From contig JAHEZE010000013.1 of NCBI GenBank assembly GCA_023251235.1, positions 1 to 44,694 on the forward strand: DNA of 44,694 bases, read 5' to 3'. Every line of letters starts with the position of its first letter. Position 1 is the stretch's first letter. Shown here one piece after another: positions 42,800 to 44,694 of this stretch. This DNA is from Sphingobacteriales bacterium. GTDB lineage: Bacteria > Bacteroidota > Bacteroidia > Chitinophagales > Chitinophagaceae. Position numbers and translations under genes: made by a program. The notes beneath the pieces were generated by a model that was given only the letters and a program-made list of their open reading frames with translations, had not been told where the DNA came from and did not search any database.

Positions 42800-44176
42800 A
42801 TGGCTACTGTAACTAAAGAAACCATCGGTTTACTGAATGAGAAGCTGACATTAAAACTGGAAAAAACAGATTACTTGCCTGCATTTGAAAAGTCGCTGAA
42901 AGAATACAGCAAAAAAGCAAATATTCCCGGATTCAGAAAAGGCATGGTGCCGGCAGGCCTTATTAAAAAAATGTATGGCGCTTCTCTTTTTACTGATGAA
43001 GTGCTTCGTACAGTAGATCGTGAATTGATCAAATATCTTGAAACAGAAAAGTTGAACATTTTTGCTCAGCCCCTTCCTTTGGAAATGGATATTCGCCAAC
43101 TGGATATGAATAACCCGATTGATTATAATTTTCATTTTGAAGTAGGCATGAAACCAGAATTCAAGCTGGCTGATCTTTCAAAAGCCAAGATGACCAGGCA
43201 CAAAGTAATAGTAACTGAGAAAATGATTGAAACCGAAATTACCCGCCTGCAAAATCGCTATGGCAATATGTCCGAACCTGAATCAGTTACAACAGAAGAA
43301 AATGTTTTGAATGTTTCCTTTATAGAGACCGATGATAATGGCAATGAAGTGAAAGGGGGAATAAAAAAGGATAATTCATTATTGGTAAAATATTTTTCTG
43401 AGAAATTCCGCAGCAAATGGATGGGGAGAAAAAAAGATGATAGTGAAATTGTTCAGCTTAAAACAGCTTTTGATGAAAAAGAAAGAGAATGGATTATTAG
43501 CGACCTGGGCATGGATAAGGAAGATGTAACAATGGCAGATAAATACTTTAAAATCGTTATTACAAAAGTTGGATTATTAGAGAAAAAAAAACTGGGAGAT
43601 GAATTTTACAAACAGCTTTACCCAAACGAAGAAGTAATGACTGAAGCTGACTTCAGGAATAAGGTCAAAGAAGAGATTCAGGCATATTGGGATAACCAGG
43701 CAAAAAGCCAGTTACAACATATGGCTTATCATGAATTACTGGATGAAACAACAATTGAATTTCCTGAAGCCTTCTTAAAAAAATGGATGAAGACCCAGGG
43801 AGAAAAGGAAAGAACTGATGAGGAAATAGAAAGCGAATTCCCAACTTTCAAGAATCAATTGAAGTGGACACTGATCAGTGAAAGGATCGTTATCGAAAAT
43901 AATATTCAAGTACAACCGGATGAGTTGCGCAATTTTGCCAAGCAGCAATTGTTTGGTTATATGGGTATGGCAGCAACCGGTGACGATCAACCCTGGGTGA
44001 ATGAATATGTGGAAAAAATGATGAAAGACCGTAAGTATATTGAAGATGCTTATAACCGCATTCAAACACAAAAGATTTTTGACTGGGCAGAAACTCAAGT
44101 CAATGCTACAGAAAAAGAAATTGTAATGGAAGAATTTGTGAAGTTACAGGAAGAACATCAGCACCATCAGCATTAA
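42800..44176 (+). CDS. tig: Trigger factor
   Basis: The 458-residue ribosome-associated chaperone has the ribosome-binding signature IPGFRKGMVPAGLIKKMYG near residues 38-56, the beta-sheet end of the N-terminal domain (FHFEVGMKPEFKL), a central PPIase-region equivalent (~150-250) and a long helical C-terminal chaperone domain. The central domain is diverged and I do not see the classical FKBP catalytic pattern, so isomerase activity is doubtful. The protein ends EEHQHHQH, a histidine-rich tail. clpP starts 175 bp downstream, the usual tig-clpP neighbourhood, but a terminator separates them. Confidence 0.92.
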   Translation: MATVTKETIGLLNEKLTLKLEKTDYLPAFEKSLKEYSKKANIPGFRKGMVPAGLIKKMYGASLFTDEVLRTVDRELIKYLETEKLNIFAQPLPLEMDIRQLDMNNPIDYNFHFEVGMKPEFKLADLSKAKMTRHKVIVTEKMIETEITRLQNRYGNMSEPESVTTEENVLNVSFIETDDNGNEVKGGIKKDNSLLVKYFSEKFRSKWMGRKKDDSEIVQLKTAFDEKEREWIISDLGMDKEDVTMADKYFKIVITKVGLLEKKKLGDEFYKQLYPNEEVMTEADFRNKVKEEIQAYWDNQAKSQLQHMAYHELLDETTIEFPEAFLKKWMKTQGEKERTDEEIESEFPTFKNQLKWTLISERIVIENNIQVQPDELRNFAKQQLFGYMGMAATGDDQPWVNEYVEKMMKDRKYIEDAYNRIQTQKIFDWAETQVNATEKEIVMEEFVKLQEEHQHHQH

Positions 44177-44182
44177 TGGTAC

Positions 44183-44198
44183 AAAGGTTTAAAAGTTT
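44183..44198 (+). repeat. Short 8-bp-period pair after tig
   Basis: AAAGGTTT and AAAAGTTT, two 8-bp units directly before the terminator; similar in type to the arrays at 42543-42600 and in rsmE. Confidence 0.35.
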
Positions 44199-44201
44199 GA
44201 G

Positions 44202-44228
44202 ATTCCGGGTTTTCTGGAATTTTTTTTT
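44202..44228 (+). terminator. Intrinsic terminator after tig
   Basis: ATTCCGG / CTGGAAT stem (7 bp, one G-T wobble), 5-nt loop, then eight T, 25 bp past the tig stop. Confidence 0.85.
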
Positions 44229-44230
44229 GT

Positions 44231-44260
44231 GTCAATTCGTCTTAATTCGTATAATTCATG
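44231..44260 (+). repeat. 10-bp-period array before clpP
   Basis: GTCAATTCGT, CTTAATTCGT and ATAATTCATG follow at exactly 10-bp spacing, sharing the core AATTCGT. This period is different from the 7- and 8-bp arrays. Confidence 0.55.
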
Positions 44261-44351
44261 ACACCTATTTTGTGGTTTTGGCATTTGGACGGATATTTGA
44301 TAAACTGAACTACCGGCGGACATTCGCCTTGAAAAGCAAACACTAAAAGAA

Positions 44352-44694
44352 ATGAGTTTTAAATCTGAATTTGAGAAATATGCTGTGAAACATCGAAGAC
44401 TTTCCAGCAATACTCTGAATAGCTATGCCAGTCAACTTGTAACAGGGTTAACTCCTAACATCATTGAAGAAAGACCAATGAATGTAGCAGTCATGGATGT
44501 ATACAGCCGATTGATGATGGACCGTATCATTTTCTTAGGCTATCCTATTAATGATGAAGTGGCAAATATTGTTACGGCCCAATTGCTTTTCCTTGATTCT
44601 ACAGATAGAACAAGGGACATCAATATGTATATTAATAGTCCGGGAGGAAGTGTGTACAGTGGTTTGGGTGTTTATGATACGATGCAGTATGTAA
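44352..44694 (+). CDS. clpP: ATP-dependent Clp protease proteolytic subunit (partial, 5' part)
   Basis: The first 114 codons are present, from the ATG at 44352 (MSFKSEFEKYAVKHRR). ClpP features: MNVAVMDVYSRLMMDRIIFLG, the lining NDEVANIVTAQLLFLDS, and INMYINSPGGSVYSGLGVYDTMQYV. The catalytic serine and histidine lie beyond the window edge. The protein forms the tetradecameric protease chamber fed by ClpX or ClpA. The N-terminal ~20 residues before the conserved core are longer than in the E. coli mature form and may be a propeptide. Confidence 0.95.
   Translation, partial: MSFKSEFEKYAVKHRRLSSNTLNSYASQLVTGLTPNIIEERPMNVAVMDVYSRLMMDRIIFLGYPINDEVANIVTAQLLFLDSTDRTRDINMYINSPGGSVYSGLGVYDTMQYV

Overview
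The window looks like chromosome of a Bacteroidota bacterium, most likely of the Chitinophagaceae or a close relative. This rests on low GC, several starts preceded by the Bacteroidetes -7 motif TAnnTTTG (or TAnnTTCG) instead of a Shine-Dalgarno sequence, two proteins ending in type IX secretion sorting domains, a DUF1800/DUF1501 pair, and the PheT - coiled-coil - ZapA - RNase Y order. Most genes are housekeeping. There is no prophage, CRISPR array, rRNA or complete insertion sequence.

Layout. 1-6.8 kb: 3'-truncated outer-membrane beta-barrel gene (minus), divergent from pyrC, a short MutS-like ATPase, a DUF3179 membrane protein and an M1 metallopeptidase. 7-8.6 kb: comM behind a perfect dyad. 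9-11.9 kb: large secreted kelch/Ig protein with a T9SS tail and a clear terminator. 12-14.2 kb: MsbA-type ABC exporter and a rhodanese. 14.2-17.6 kb (minus): metal-uptake operon of outer-membrane protein, ZnuA-like binding protein, ZnuB-like permease and DUF2721 protein, with no ATPase gene. 17.8-21 kb (minus): DUF1501 and DUF1800. 21.2-26.8 kb: thiolase, pyrD, terC, rsmE, dnaB. 27.1-33.3 kb: pheT, coiled-coil protein, zapA, a TlpA-like thioredoxin (opposite strand) and rny. 33.4-36.8 kb: rplS, tatA, gatA, lytic transglycosylase. 36.8-42.5 kb (minus): pabB, a very acidic protein, purA, rel/spoT. 42.6-44.7 kb: tRNA-Leu(UAG), tig and the start of clpP.

The most unusual content is a set of short sequence elements scattered through intergenic DNA and inside essential genes. 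Some are degenerate tandem arrays with a fixed period: 7 bp (ACCATTC / ACGACTC type), 8 bp (AATTTGAC, AACCCTTA, AAATGGTT types) and 10 bp (AATTCGT core). Others are palindromic: CCTGCC...GGCAGG and CCCCT...AGGGG. Three heptamer arrays are read through in frame by pyrD, three different arrays by rsmE, and a 21-bp palindromic insert splits the conserved GDFDFN-type motif of pabB. Other copies abut start codons (mutS-like gene, zapA), one touches the pheT -7 box, and several flank tRNA-Leu and tig. Within this window they look like mobile or self-generating microsequences tolerated at protein linkers and gene borders. The mechanism cannot be seen from the window alone.
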